A DNA stretch of 64,000 bases from Raineyella sp034933565 (GCF_034933565.1 NZ_JAYFNG010000002.1:183924-247923), one strand, 5' to 3'; positions 37,844-47,554 are shown, numbered from the stretch's first letter. The notes: generated by a model not told the origin, from the sequence alone. Made by a program: numbers and translations.

Positions 37844-39469
37844 CTACCCGACCCCGGCGAACGCGACGCCGGTGAGCGCGGCGATGTCGGGCTTCCAGGT
37901 GGTGAGGTCGTCGGGGCGGAACTCCCGCAGGTGGGCGTGGCCGCAGGCCCGGGCCAGCACCTGCATCAGCTCGGTGGTCGCGGCGAGGTACCGGGCCAGC
38001 CGGCGCGCTGACTCCTCGACGACCAGCCGGTCGCGCAGGTGCTCACGCTGGGTGGCGATGCCGACCGGGCAGTTGTTCGTGTGGCAGGCGCGCATGCCGA
38101 GGCAACCGATCGCCTGCATCGCGCTGTTGCCGACCGCCACCGCGTCGGCCCCCAGGGCCAGCGCCTTGACGAAGTCGGTCTCGCGGCGCAGACCGCCGGT
38201 GATCACCAGGGTCACATCACTGTGCCCGGACCGATCGAGGTGTCGCCGGGCCCGGGCCAGGGCCGGCATCGTCGGCACGGAGATGTGGTCGCGCAGGAGC
38301 AGCGGCGCCGCGCCGGTGCCGCCGCCGCGCCCGTCGAGGATGACATAGTCGGCGCCCGCCTCGAGGACGAAGTCGAGGTCGTCCTCGAGATGCTGGGCGG
38401 ACAGTTTGAAGCCGATCGGGATCCCGCCGGTGGCCTCCCGCACCCGGTCGGCCAGCGCGGCGAAGTCCTGCGGGGTCCGCAGATCGGGGAACGTCGCCGG
38501 GCTGATCGCGTCCTGGCCCGGCGCCAGCCCGCGCACGGCGGCGATCTCCGGGCTCACCTTGGCCGCCGGGAGCAGCCCGCCGGCGCCCGTCTTCGCGCCC
38601 TGGCCGACCTTGAAGTGGAAGGCCTGGCACCGGGCGGCACGCTCGAGGCTCCAACCGAACCGGGCCGACGCCAGCTCGTAGAAGTAGCGGGAGCTCGACT
38701 CCTGCTCCTCGGTCAGCATCCCGCCCTCGCCGGAACAGATCCCGGTGCCGGCCTGCTCCGCACCGCGGGCCAGGGCGAGTTTCGCCTCCCGGCTGAGCGC
38801 GCCGTAGCTCATGTCGGTGACCAGGATCGGGATGTCCAGCCGTACGGGTCGGGCCGCCCGGGGGCCGATCACGACGTCGGTGCCGACCGGGGCGTCGTCC
38901 GGCAGCGGGCGCCGGGCCAGCTGGGCGGTCAGCAGCTGCAGGTCGTCCCAGCGAGGCAACTCGGCCAGCGGCACGCCCATCGCGGCGACCTCGCCCTGGT
39001 GCCCGGTCCCGGCCAGGCCGTCGCGGGCCAGCATCCGGATGTACGCGTTCTGGGTCTCCTCGGGGCCGCCGTGGATGTCGGCGTACAGCCCCTGATAGGC
39101 CTCGCGGTCGTACGGCTGGGGGTGCTCCTTCTCCCAGGCCGCGATCTCGTCCCGGTCGACCAGCACCGCGTCGGCCGCGGCGTCGACCCAGGCCGTGAAC
39201 CGCGCCAGCACCTCGTCATTGGCGTACGCGCTGACCCCCGTCGCGACGCGGTAGTCGTACCCGTGCACACCGCAGACCAGGTCCTCGCCGCGGATGAAGC
39301 CGTCGGCGAGCAGCGCGCCGCGATGCAGGCATCGCCCGTAGAGCACCGAGACCTCGTCGTCGTGGCGGATCACCACCAGGTCGACGCCCGCCACCAGCGC
39401 GTATGTGGGCGTACGGTCCGCGAGTCCGCTCCAGGTCGCGACCTTCACCGGTGACTGTTCGGGCGACAT
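37844..39469 (-). CDS. Rieske-glutamate synthase-like fusion protein
   Basis: A 541-residue protein joining two domains. Residues about 10-110 form a Rieske [2Fe-2S] domain with CLHRGALL and CGVHGYDYRV (C-x-H...C-x2-H). Residues about 190-530 match the FMN-binding glutamate synthase alpha domain: LVTDMSYGALSREAKLALA, GGMLTEEQ, YVILDGRGGGTGAAPLLLRD, and the [3Fe-4S] Cys stretch CLGMRACHTNNCPVGIA. The glutamine amidotransferase domain of true GltB is absent, so ammonia transfer is doubtful; it may be a flavin oxidoreductase using the Rieske cluster. Neighbours give no metabolic clue. Confidence 0.85.
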   Translation of the reverse strand: MSPEQSPVKVATWSGLADRTPTYALVAGVDLVVIRHDDEVSVLYGRCLHRGALLADGFIRGEDLVCGVHGYDYRVATGVSAYANDEVLARFTAWVDAAADAVLVDRDEIAAWEKEHPQPYDREAYQGLYADIHGGPEETQNAYIRMLARDGLAGTGHQGEVAAMGVPLAELPRWDDLQLLTAQLARRPLPDDAPVGTDVVIGPRAARPVRLDIPILVTDMSYGALSREAKLALARGAEQAGTGICSGEGGMLTEEQESSSRYFYELASARFGWSLERAARCQAFHFKVGQGAKTGAGGLLPAAKVSPEIAAVRGLAPGQDAISPATFPDLRTPQDFAALADRVREATGGIPIGFKLSAQHLEDDLDFVLEAGADYVILDGRGGGTGAAPLLLRDHISVPTMPALARARRHLDRSGHSDVTLVITGGLRRETDFVKALALGADAVAVGNSAMQAIGCLGMRACHTNNCPVGIATQREHLRDRLVVEESARRLARYLAATTELMQVLARACGHAHLREFRPDDLTTWKPDIAALTGVAFAGVG

Positions 39470-39481
39470 GGCTCACCCTAA

Positions 39482-39760
39482 CGTCGCGGACCCGCGCGCC
39501 GCTGGCCGAACGGCAGTCCGCCCGGTCCGGGGGGCTCCGCCCACGAGATCGCCGAGGCGAAGGCCCGGCTGGACGCGGGGACCATCTCCGTGGAGGAGTT
39601 CGACCGGATCAAGGCCAAGGCACTGGCCTTGATCCCTCGCCACTTCCACCGCCACTCCGGCGCCGGGCCGCGGGCCCGGCGCCGGATGTGTGTCAGGACG
39701 CCCTGCGGCCTCGCTTCGCCGCGGCCTCGGGCGCTTCGAACAGTGGATCGCCCACGCTGA
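39482..39760 (+). pseudogene. SHOCT-domain fragment without start codon
   Basis: The frame beginning after a TAA at 39479-39481 encodes HEIAEAKARLDAGTISVEEF at 39542 onward, followed by DRIKAKALALIP, which matches the short C-terminal SHOCT oligomerisation domain. No ATG, GTG or TTG lies between that TAA and the domain. The downstream part runs over the PTS IIA gene on the opposite strand and is not conserved in character. This is best read as the remnant of a degraded SHOCT protein. Confidence 0.4.
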
Positions 39761-40172
39761 CGTGTTGGCCGAGCAGGTCGGTCGCGATGCTGCCCGGCGC
39801 GGTGTCCAACACGCAGACCAGGACGGCCGGCGACAGGCCCTGCGCCTCGATCTCGGCGGGATCCCAGCGGATCATCTCCTGACCGGCGACGACCTGACCC
39901 TTGACCGGGCCGACGATCTCGAAGCCCTCGCCGTTCAGCCGGACCGTGTCGATGCCCAGGTGGACCAGCAGACCGACCCCCTCGGGCGTCGCGATCGCGT
40001 ACGCGTGCGGATGCACCTTGGCGATCTTCCCGGAGACCGGCGCGACGGCCACGCCCGGCGTACGGTCCGGGTCGACCAGCACACCGGAACCGACCATCTC
40101 GGCCGCGAAGACCGGATCAGGTGCATCGCTGAGCGGGCCCACGGTGCCCGCGACCGGGGAGAGGACCTTCAC
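39693..40172 (-). CDS. PTS sugar transporter subunit IIA (glucose/GlcNAc type)
   Basis: A 159-residue EIIA of the glucose family, accepting phosphate from HPr and passing it to EIIB. Motifs: KVLSPVAGTVGPLSDAPDP, GVAVAPVSGKIAKV, and VHPHAYAIATPEGVGLLVHL with GIDTVRLNGEGF, where the second His (VHLG) is the phosphorylation site. GTG 40172 overlaps the IIB stop by 4 nt. The separate gene order IIB-IIA with divergent IIC fits a split GlcNAc permease. Confidence 0.92.
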   Translation of the reverse strand: MKVLSPVAGTVGPLSDAPDPVFAAEMVGSGVLVDPDRTPGVAVAPVSGKIAKVHPHAYAIATPEGVGLLVHLGIDTVRLNGEGFEIVGPVKGQVVAGQEMIRWDPAEIEAQGLSPAVLVCVLDTAPGSIATDLLGQHVSVGDPLFEAPEAAAKRGRRAS

Positions 40173-40399
40173 ATCAGGTCCTGGATGTCCTCGGCGATCG
40201 TGTCGGCCTCGGGGCCGACGACGACCTGGACCACCCGGCCCTGCCGGACCACGCCCATGGCCCCCGCGGCCTTCAGGGCCGCCTCGTCCACCTTCGACGC
40301 GTCGTTGACCTCCGTACGGAGCCGGGTGATGCACGCCTCCAGATCGGCGATGTTGTCCGCGCCCCCGAGACCGGCGAGGAGTGCTGCAGCCTTGCTCAT
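40169..40399 (-). CDS. PTS subunit IIB (GlcNAc/glucose type)
   Basis: A 76-residue EIIB. The phosphorylated Cys is in the family motif LEACITRLRTEVND. It continues VDEAALKAAGAMGVVRQGRV and VVVGPEADTIAEDIQ, as in the IIB domain of NagE/PtsG. ATG 40399 is preceded by AAGGGACAGCC. Operon with IIA (overlapping), divergent from the GntR regulator, with its promoter region between 40400 and 40606. Confidence 0.92.
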   Translation of the reverse strand: MSKAAALLAGLGGADNIADLEACITRLRTEVNDASKVDEAALKAAGAMGVVRQGRVVQVVVGPEADTIAEDIQDLM

Positions 40400-40522
40400 G
40401 GCTGTCCCTTTCTGTGCCCCGATCAGCTCTGATCGGACGTCGGGTGTTTCTCCGTCGGGCCGGTGCCCGATGCGGTCCTTCCATTGTCGCTTGACAGGCG
40501 TGCCGCGGTGGAGAAAACTAAT

Positions 40523-40544
40523 TGGTACGTACCGGACTGTACCA
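40523..40544. promoter_or_regulatory. Operator candidate between PTS IIB and gntR
   Basis: TGGTAC (40523-40528) and its inverse GTACCA (40539-40544) flank a 10-bp spacer; GGTACGTACC inside is itself a perfect palindrome. A TTGACA sits at 40491-40496, so a repressor at this site would sit just downstream of a possible plus-strand -10. HutC/DasR-type GntR regulators bind TGGTCTAGACCA-like palindromes, and the adjacent gene encodes such a regulator. Confidence 0.5.
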
Positions 40545-40606
40545 GACCGAACCGGTGCGGGCCAGAGGGAGGATCCGATCGGATCCCCCGGATCGAGGAG
40601 GATCGC

Positions 40607-41335
40607 GTGAGCCAGACCAAGGTGCTGAAGCTGGGCGCCGTGCCGAAGTACGCGCAGCTCGAGGCCCAGCTCCGGACCCACGTGGCCACCCTCGAGCCCG
40701 GCCAGCCGATCGACTCGGAGCGTTCGCTGATGGAGACGTACGGCGTCAGCCGCGCCACCGTCCGGCGGGCGATCGCCGATCTGGTCAACGACGGGGTGCT
40801 GGTCAGCCGCGCCGGCCAGGGCACCTTCGTCGCCGAGGCCAAGGTGCAGACCAACCTGCACCTCGCCTCCTTCACCGAGGACATGACCCAGCGCGGCCGG
40901 GTGCCCTCGACCGCGGTGCTGTCGATGCAGCTGGCCCCCCCGGACGCCGCGGTGGCGGCGTACTTCGGGACCCACGAGCCGGCCTGGCACCTGGAGCGGG
41001 TCCGCTGCGCGGACGACGAGCCGATGGCGTATGAGGAGCAGTGGGTCGACGCCCGGTGGGCCCCCGACCTCGGCACCAAGGACCTGCGTGGTTCGGTCTA
41101 CGCGATCCTCGCCGACGACTACGACTGCCCGGTCGACGCGGCCGAGCAGACCATGTGGGGCACCACCGCGGACGACCGCCTCGCCGAACTGCTCGACGTG
41201 GAGGTCGGCCAGGCGCTGCTCGTCTTCGACCGCACCTCCAGCAGCCGTGGCCGCCCGATCGAGTCGGTGCGCTCCTGGTACCGCGCCGACCGCTACCGGG
41301 TGCACATGAGCCTCGACGCCTCGATGCAGGGCTGA
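40607..41335 (+). CDS. GntR-family (HutC/DasR subfamily) transcriptional regulator
   Basis: A 242-residue regulator. An N-terminal winged helix-turn-helix contains YAQLEAQLRTHV, SERSLMETYGVSRATVRRA and ADLVNDGVLVSRAGQGTFV. The C-terminal UTRA effector domain follows, with VPSTAVLSMQLAPPD, HLERVRCADDEPMAYEE and a final SWYRADRYRVHM. GTG 40607 follows AGGAGG. Position between PTS genes and just upstream of the IIC-nagB-nagA run suggests a NagR/DasR-like sensor of glucosamine-6-phosphate or GlcNAc-6-phosphate. Confidence 0.9.
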   Translation: MSQTKVLKLGAVPKYAQLEAQLRTHVATLEPGQPIDSERSLMETYGVSRATVRRAIADLVNDGVLVSRAGQGTFVAEAKVQTNLHLASFTEDMTQRGRVPSTAVLSMQLAPPDAAVAAYFGTHEPAWHLERVRCADDEPMAYEEQWVDARWAPDLGTKDLRGSVYAILADDYDCPVDAAEQTMWGTTADDRLAELLDVEVGQALLVFDRTSSSRGRPIESVRSWYRADRYRVHMSLDASMQG

Positions 41336-41424
41336 GAACAAACGTCCATCTCCCACTCCCATGACACGGGTCCTGGACCCCAGGGCCCACGGCGGCCGTA
41401 CGACGGCCACGAAAGGAACATCTG

Positions 41425-42690
<1,266 letters not shown>

Positions 42691-42732
42691 CCCGGCCGTC
42701 CCGTCCCGCCCCTCGCCGGGTCGGGACGGGAC

Positions 42733-42894
42733 GCCCACAGGCTCCGCGTGGGGTCGCCCACAGGCTCCGCGTGGGGTCGCCCTCAGGTCGTGCGGGGCCT
42801 GAGGTTCTGTACGGGGTCGCCCGCAGCGTACGCAGTGCGTACGACCTGCACATGACGTGCGTACTGCACACGACGTGCGTCGCAGGTCGTACGC
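42733..42894. promoter_or_regulatory. Leader of nagBA with tandem repeat and 13-bp inverted repeat
   Basis: A 23-bp unit with GCCCACAGGCTCCGCGTGGG repeats at 42733 and 42756. GCGTACGACCTGC (42837-42849) is matched by its exact reverse complement at 42882-42894; the 32-nt loop contains two GACGTGCGT nonamers. The structure ends 53 bp before the nagB start. It could be a terminator, an operator pair or a structured leader; no known riboswitch is recognised. Confidence 0.45.
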
Positions 42895-42947
42895 CCCCGA
42901 GGTCCGTGCCTTTCCTCGTACGGACGCAACCCGAAACGGAGAGTGAC

Positions 42948-43730
42948 GTGGAAGTCATCATCAAGCCGACCGCGGCCGACCTGGCGCCGGTGGCCGCGGA
43001 CATTGTCGAGCGCCTGACGCACCGCAAGCCGGACGCCGTGCTCGGCGTCGCGACCGGGTCCAGCCCGGTCGGTCTCTACGTCGAACTCGGTCGACGGGCG
43101 GCGGCAGGGCGGCTCTCGCTGGCCGGCTGCCGGGCCTTCATGCTCGACGAGTACGTCGGGCTGCCCGCCGACCACCCCGAGCGCTACCGCAACGTCATCG
43201 AGCAGGAACTGGTCGCCCGGACCGATCTGCGCAGCGAGCGGGTGATGGGGCCGGACGGTCTGGCCGCTGACATCCCCGCCGCCTGTGCCGCGTACGAACA
43301 GGCGATCCGCGATGCCGGCGGGGTCGACCTGCAGATCCTCGGCGTCGGCGCCGACGGCCACATCGCCTTCAACGAACCGACCTCGTCGCTGGGGTCGCGG
43401 ACCCGGATCAAGACGCTGGCCCGACAGACCCGGCTCGACAACGCCCGGTTCTTCGACGGCGACGTCTCCCGGGTGCCGACCCACTGCCTCACCCAGGGCG
43501 TCGGCACCATCATGGAGGCCCGCCGCCTGGTGCTGCTCGCCGACGGCGAGCACAAGGCCGAGGCGATCCACCAGCTGGTGGAGGGGCCGGTCTCGGCGAT
43601 GTGGACCGCGACCGCGCTGCAGTGGCACCCGCAGCTGACGGTGATCGTCGACGAGGCGGCCGCCTCGAGGCTGGCGCTGCACGACTACTACCTGGACGTC
43701 TACGCCGAGAAGCCGGGGTGGCAGGAATGA
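42948..43730 (+). CDS. nagB: Glucosamine-6-phosphate deaminase
   Basis: Converts glucosamine-6-phosphate to fructose-6-phosphate and ammonia. The 260-residue enzyme has the VLGVATGSSPVGLYVEL phosphate-binding loop, FMLDEYVGLPADHPERYRN, LGVGADGHIAFNEPTSSLGS (catalytic Asp/His/Glu) and THCLTQGVGTIMEARRLVLL. GTG 42948 begins VEVIIKPTAAD; an upstream open stretch reflects only the GC-rich leader. It overlaps nagA by 4 nt. Confidence 0.96.
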   Translation: MEVIIKPTAADLAPVAADIVERLTHRKPDAVLGVATGSSPVGLYVELGRRAAAGRLSLAGCRAFMLDEYVGLPADHPERYRNVIEQELVARTDLRSERVMGPDGLAADIPAACAAYEQAIRDAGGVDLQILGVGADGHIAFNEPTSSLGSRTRIKTLARQTRLDNARFFDGDVSRVPTHCLTQGVGTIMEARRLVLLADGEHKAEAIHQLVEGPVSAMWTATALQWHPQLTVIVDEAAASRLALHDYYLDVYAEKPGWQE

Positions 43731-44920
43731 CCACGATCTTCCGCGCGGCCCGGGTGCTCACCCCCGAGCCGCTCGACGACGGCTGGGTGCGCGTCGAGGG
43801 CGAGCGGATCGTCGAGGTCGGCTCCGGGCCGCTGCCGTCCGGTCCGACCGGTGCGGTCCCCGGATCTGCCGGTGTGGCCGCTGGATCCCGGGCCGGCTCC
43901 GGAGCCGGGACCGCCGAGGTCGTCGACCTGGGGGACCGGATCCTCGTTCCCGGGTTCGTCGACATGCACGCGCACGGCGGCGGCGGGGCCGCCTACACCG
44001 ACGGCGCCGACGCGGCCCGGACCGCGCTGGCCACCCACCTCGCGCACGGGACGACGTCGGCGATGGCCTCGCTGGTGACCGACACCCTCGAGGTGCTGGA
44101 GCGACAGGTCCGCGCGCTGGCCCCACTGGTCAGCGACCGGGAACTGATGGGCATCCACCTGGAGGGGCCCTGGCTGTCCGAGCTGCATTGCGGGGCCCAC
44201 GACCCCGACCTGCTCACCGATCCGCTGCGCCGTGACCTCGACCGGCTGCTCGCCGCCGGGGAGGGCACGATCCGGATGGTCACGCTGGCCGTCGAACGGC
44301 TCGGCGGCCAGGCCGCTGTCCGTCACCTCGTCGAGTCCGGTGTCGTCGTCGCCCCGGGGCACTCCCACGCGACGTACGCCGACGCCAACCTCGCGATCGA
44401 CGCCGGGGCGCGGGTCGCCACTCACCTGTTCAATGCCGAACGCCCGATCCATCACCGCGAGCCCGGCCTGATCGTGGCGCTGCTGGAGCGAGCGGAGGTG
44501 ATCGTCGAGGTCATCGCCGACGGCGTGCACCTGCACCCCGCGATCGTCGGCGACATCGCCCGGCTCAAGCCCGGCAGGTTCGTCCTGGTCACGGATGCGA
44601 TGGCCGCCGCCGGCAGTGACGACGGCGACTACGAGCTCGGGCCGCTCAAGGTCGAGGTCCGCGACAGTGTCGCGCGGCTCGCCGGTGGCGGGGCGATCGC
44701 CGGCAGCACGCTCACCCTCGACCGGGCCGTACGCTTCTGCGTCCAGCACGCCGGGATCGACCTCGTCGATGCCGTCCGGGCCGCGACCGCGACCCCGGCC
44801 TCGGTGTTCGGCCGCGACGACATCGGCCGGATCGCCCCCGGGGCGTACGCCGACCTGGTCGTCCTCGGCCCCGACCTCGGCGTGGAGGCCGTGCACCGCT
44901 GCGGGCAGCAGGTCCGCTGA
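43727..44920 (+). CDS. nagA: N-acetylglucosamine-6-phosphate deacetylase
   Basis: Removes the acetyl group of GlcNAc-6-phosphate, preceding NagB in the pathway. The 397-residue amidohydrolase has the metal motif GFVDMHAHGGGG, MGIHLEGPWLSELHCGAHDP, VAPGHSHATYADA, THLFNAERPIHHREPG, and VLVTDAMAAAGSDDGDYELG. A Gly/Ala/Ser insertion (PTGAVPGSAGVAAGSRAGSG) at residues about 43-64 is low complexity. Start ATG 43727 overlaps the nagB stop. The 44921-45066 spacer has CTGAGCCCCGGGAA twice. Confidence 0.95.
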   Translation: MTTIFRAARVLTPEPLDDGWVRVEGERIVEVGSGPLPSGPTGAVPGSAGVAAGSRAGSGAGTAEVVDLGDRILVPGFVDMHAHGGGGAAYTDGADAARTALATHLAHGTTSAMASLVTDTLEVLERQVRALAPLVSDRELMGIHLEGPWLSELHCGAHDPDLLTDPLRRDLDRLLAAGEGTIRMVTLAVERLGGQAAVRHLVESGVVVAPGHSHATYADANLAIDAGARVATHLFNAERPIHHREPGLIVALLERAEVIVEVIADGVHLHPAIVGDIARLKPGRFVLVTDAMAAAGSDDGDYELGPLKVEVRDSVARLAGGGAIAGSTLTLDRAVRFCVQHAGIDLVDAVRAATATPASVFGRDDIGRIAPGAYADLVVLGPDLGVEAVHRCGQQVR

Positions 44921-45099
44921 CCCGGTGGCGGTGATGATGCGCCGTCGGCAGCGCTGCACCATACTGAGCCCCGGGAAAACCTGAGCCCCGGGAACGGGTC
45001 CGGGAGACGGGGCCGGGGAACCAGGTCCGGGGTGTCGGAGCGGGCCGTGCCGGTGCCGGAGGAGGGATGGCGAATGCCCATGGGCGGAGGCGGTGCGTG

Positions 45100-45795
45100 A
45101 TGTCGAGTCTGACGGCTGCGGTGGCCGAGGCCTCGCGCTTCCTCGATCTCACCGGGGTGTTGTCCAACGCGATCCTCGGCGGTGTCGTGGCGCGCAACGA
45201 GCGGTTCGATGCGATCGGCTTCGCGACGCTGGCGATCGTCTCGGGCCTCGGTGGCGGCCTGATCCGTGACACGTTGCTCCAGAAGGGCACCCCGATCGCG
45301 CTGACCGACCCGGCCTACATCGTGACCGCGCTGATCGGGGCGACGATCGCCTTCCTGATCCCGGTCGAGGGTCGCAGCTGGAACCTGGTCTTCCCCTGGG
45401 TCGACGCCCTCGCCCTGGGCACCTGGGCGGTGGCCGGTGCCGCGAAGACGCTCGGGGTCGGGCTCGGCGCTCTGTCCGCGGTGCTCCTCGGCGCGGTGAC
45501 CGCGGTCGGTGGTGGTGCGGTCCGCGAGATCCTGCTCCGCCAGGTCCCGTCGGTGTTCGGCGGCAACACCCTGTACGCGACCCCGGCGCTGTTCGCCAGT
45601 GGCACCCTGGTGCTGCTCAGCCGACTCGGCCACCCCACCGTCGGCCTGGCCCTCGGCACTCTGGTCGGTGCCGGGCTGATGCTGCTGTCCCGGTGGCGCA
45701 AGTGGCAGCTCCCCGAGGCCTATCACCTCAAGCCGATCCGGGTCTGGCACCGCCTGCCGCGCCCACCACGGGTACGGTCGCGTCGCCCTCGGTGA
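45100..45795 (+). CDS. Trimeric intracellular cation (TRIC/YadS, UPF0126) channel
   Basis: A 231-residue membrane protein with two copies of the UPF0126 three-helix unit. Motifs include LDLTGVLSNAILGGVVARNE, FATLAIVSGLGGGLIRDTLL, TAVGGGAVREILLRQVPSV and a C-terminal hydrophobic helix. The two glycine-rich GGG-x2-RD/E turns are the conserved K+-channel hallmarks. ATG 45100 follows GGAGG at 9 nt; an upstream in-frame ATG (45067) has GGAGGAGGG too close. No operon partner. Confidence 0.9.
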   Translation: MSSLTAAVAEASRFLDLTGVLSNAILGGVVARNERFDAIGFATLAIVSGLGGGLIRDTLLQKGTPIALTDPAYIVTALIGATIAFLIPVEGRSWNLVFPWVDALALGTWAVAGAAKTLGVGLGALSAVLLGAVTAVGGGAVREILLRQVPSVFGGNTLYATPALFASGTLVLLSRLGHPTVGLALGTLVGAGLMLLSRWRKWQLPEAYHLKPIRVWHRLPRPPRVRSRRPR

Positions 45796-46082
45796 TGACC
45801 CGATGAGGTGATCGCCGCCTCGGGCTGCCCCGGGCGCCGGCGATCCCCATCACCGGGCAACCACATTCTCGGGGCCCGGTGACCGCATCCTGGGCCGGCG
45901 ACTACACATCCTCGGAACCCGACGACCCCCTGGGGGTCAGCGACCACGTTCTGGGGGCCCGGTGACCGCATCCTGGGCCGGCGACTACACATCCGCGGAA
46001 CCCGACGACCCCTTGGGGCCCAGTGACCACATCCTGAGACCCGACGACCACGCCCTGGGCCCGTCGGCCGCTGCCCTTTTAC
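45796..46082. repeat. 83-bp tandem duplication in spacer
   Basis: GGGGCCCGGTGACCGCATCC with CTGGGCCGGCGACTACACATC recurs starting at 45871 and 45954, a period of 83 bp; a shorter third, degenerate piece follows to about 46060. Further CCCGACGACC/ GGGGGCCCAGTGACC blocks are diverged versions. I find no gene in this spacer, which separates the TRIC gene from the element at 46083. Confidence 0.8.
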
Positions 46083-46171
46083 GCAGACGCTGCCCATCAC
46101 GCAGACGCTGCGGGAGATATCAAACGCGGTGGGAAGTCCGGACGCGTATGCATATTTGCCGCAGCGTCTGG
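46083..46171 (-). repeat. Dispersed inverted-end element, copy 2
   Basis: Reverse-strand copy of the element at 2635. On the minus strand, left arm CCAGACGC (46171-46164) faces right-arm motif GCGTCTGC (46108-46101); the core GCATACGC and the hairpin-forming TCCGGA...TTCC occupy the same columns. As in copy 1, the right-arm motif is repeated 18 bp further (46083-46093). It lies 312 bp upstream of the protease gene. Confidence 0.75.
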
Positions 46172-46483
46172 AGCCTGGAGCGTTGCCCGAGGCGCTGTCC
46201 GCCGGGCCGAGAACCTCGAAGAAGGGTGAGTCGGTGGCAGGGCCTTCCCTCTCGAGCAGGGGAGCCGGGCCTCTGATGGGTGGCCCCTCCACCTCGAGCA
46301 GGGGAGCCGGGCCGTTGGCGATGACCCTCCGCCTCGTGGACGCGGAGGCGTCACCTCCCGGAGGCGGCGGTGTGAGTCGGTCTCGGGAGAGCCGGGAAGG
46401 ACCACGGCCCGGGCGGCGTTGATACTCCAGCAGTGATCGGTGCGGCCGCCGTCGGCGCCGCACCGGCTGATCGGAGGCACGCC
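46172..46483. other. Spacer upstream of protease gene
   Basis: No gene is supported here. CTCGAGCAGGGGAGCCGGGCC occurs at about 46251 and 46294 as an imperfect direct repeat. A GGAGGCACGCC ribosome site (46474-46479 GGAGG) precedes the protease start. Confidence 0.5.
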
Positions 46484-47554
46484 ATGGAATCCACCGGCAG
46501 GGAACCCACCGGCGGGGAGTCTACCGACCCGGGCCCCACTGACAGGGAGTCCAGTGGCAGGGGCCCCACTGACAGGGAGTCCAGTGGCACGGGCCCCACC
46601 GGCGGGGAGTCCAGCGGCAGGGGCCCCACCGACCGGGAGGCGTTGGACGCCTACTCGCAGGTTGTCGTCGCCGTCGCCGAGCAGTTGCTCCCACGGGTGG
46701 CAGCGGTCCACCTGCCCGGCGAGCGCGGCGAGGCGGAGGGCTCAGCGGTCGTCCTGACCGGTGAGGGACACCTGCTCACCAATGCCCACGTCGTCGGGCA
46801 CGCGCCGGCGGGGGAGGCGTTCTTCGCCGATGGCAGCAGTTCCCACGTCGAGGTGGTCGGGCGCGACCCGCTGGCCGACCTCGCCCTGCTGCGCGCCGAG
46901 CGGGAACTGATGGAGCCGCCGGTCTTCCGCGATGTGGAGGATCTGCGGATCGGGTCCCTCGTCGTCGCGGTCGGCAACCCGCTGGGGCTGGCGGGCAGTG
47001 TGACGGCCGGCGTGGTCAGTGGCCTGGGACGGTCGCTGCCGGTCCGTACGCCCAACGGGATGCGGCTGATCGAGGACGTGATCCAGACCGACGCCTCGCT
47101 CAACCCGGGCAGCTCCGGCGGGGCGCTCGCCGATTCGGCGGGGCGGGTGATCGGCATCAACACCGCGGTCGCCGGGCTGGGCGTCGGGCTGGCCGTCCCG
47201 GTGAACGCGACGACGCGGCGGATCATCGCCGCCCTGATGCACGACGGACGGGTCCGCCGCGCCTACCTCGGGCTGGTCACCTCACCGGCCGTGCTGCCGC
47301 CGCGCTGGGCGGAACGTACGGGACACCGGACCGCCCTGCGGGTGGTCGAGGTGGTCCCGGGCAGCCCGTCGGCCGCCAGCGGGATCCTCTCCCACGACCT
47401 GGTGATCGCGGTGCAGGGCCGTCCGCTGGGCGACGCCCAGTCGCTGCAGCGGCTGCTCTTCGAGGATGCCATCGGCAGGCGACTCGAGATCACTGTGCTG
47501 CGGAACGGGGCGCTCGTCGACACGGTCGTGGTGCCCGCGGAACTGGCGGGTTGA
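46484..47554 (+). CDS. HtrA/DegP-like serine protease with PDZ domain, lacking signal
   Basis: A 356-residue S1C-family protease. Catalytic triad: His in LLTNAHVVGHAP, Asp in DPLADLALLRAE, Ser in LNPGSSGGALADSAG. A PDZ domain follows (VVEVVPGSPSAASGILSHD, LVIAVQGRPLGDAQSLQRLL). The first roughly 50 residues are decapeptide repeats (GRGPTDRESS) encoded by 30-bp units at 46531, 46561, 46591 and 46621. Neither a signal peptide nor a membrane anchor is seen, so, unlike typical HtrA, it may be cytoplasmic. ATG 46484 has GGAGG at 6 nt. Confidence 0.85.
   Translation: MESTGREPTGGESTDPGPTDRESSGRGPTDRESSGTGPTGGESSGRGPTDREALDAYSQVVVAVAEQLLPRVAAVHLPGERGEAEGSAVVLTGEGHLLTNAHVVGHAPAGEAFFADGSSSHVEVVGRDPLADLALLRAERELMEPPVFRDVEDLRIGSLVVAVGNPLGLAGSVTAGVVSGLGRSLPVRTPNGMRLIEDVIQTDASLNPGSSGGALADSAGRVIGINTAVAGLGVGLAVPVNATTRRIIAALMHDGRVRRAYLGLVTSPAVLPPRWAERTGHRTALRVVEVVPGSPSAASGILSHDLVIAVQGRPLGDAQSLQRLLFEDAIGRRLEITVLRNGALVDTVVVPAELAG

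Noticed and set aside
42733..42947. glmS-type ribozyme or known riboswitch in the nagB leader
   Set aside because: I could not match any known core; the stem is explained by a simple inverted repeat.
45723..46463. Minus-strand 246-residue open frame
   Set aside because: It consists of tandem repeats and the inverted-end element; the repetitive translation has no family features.
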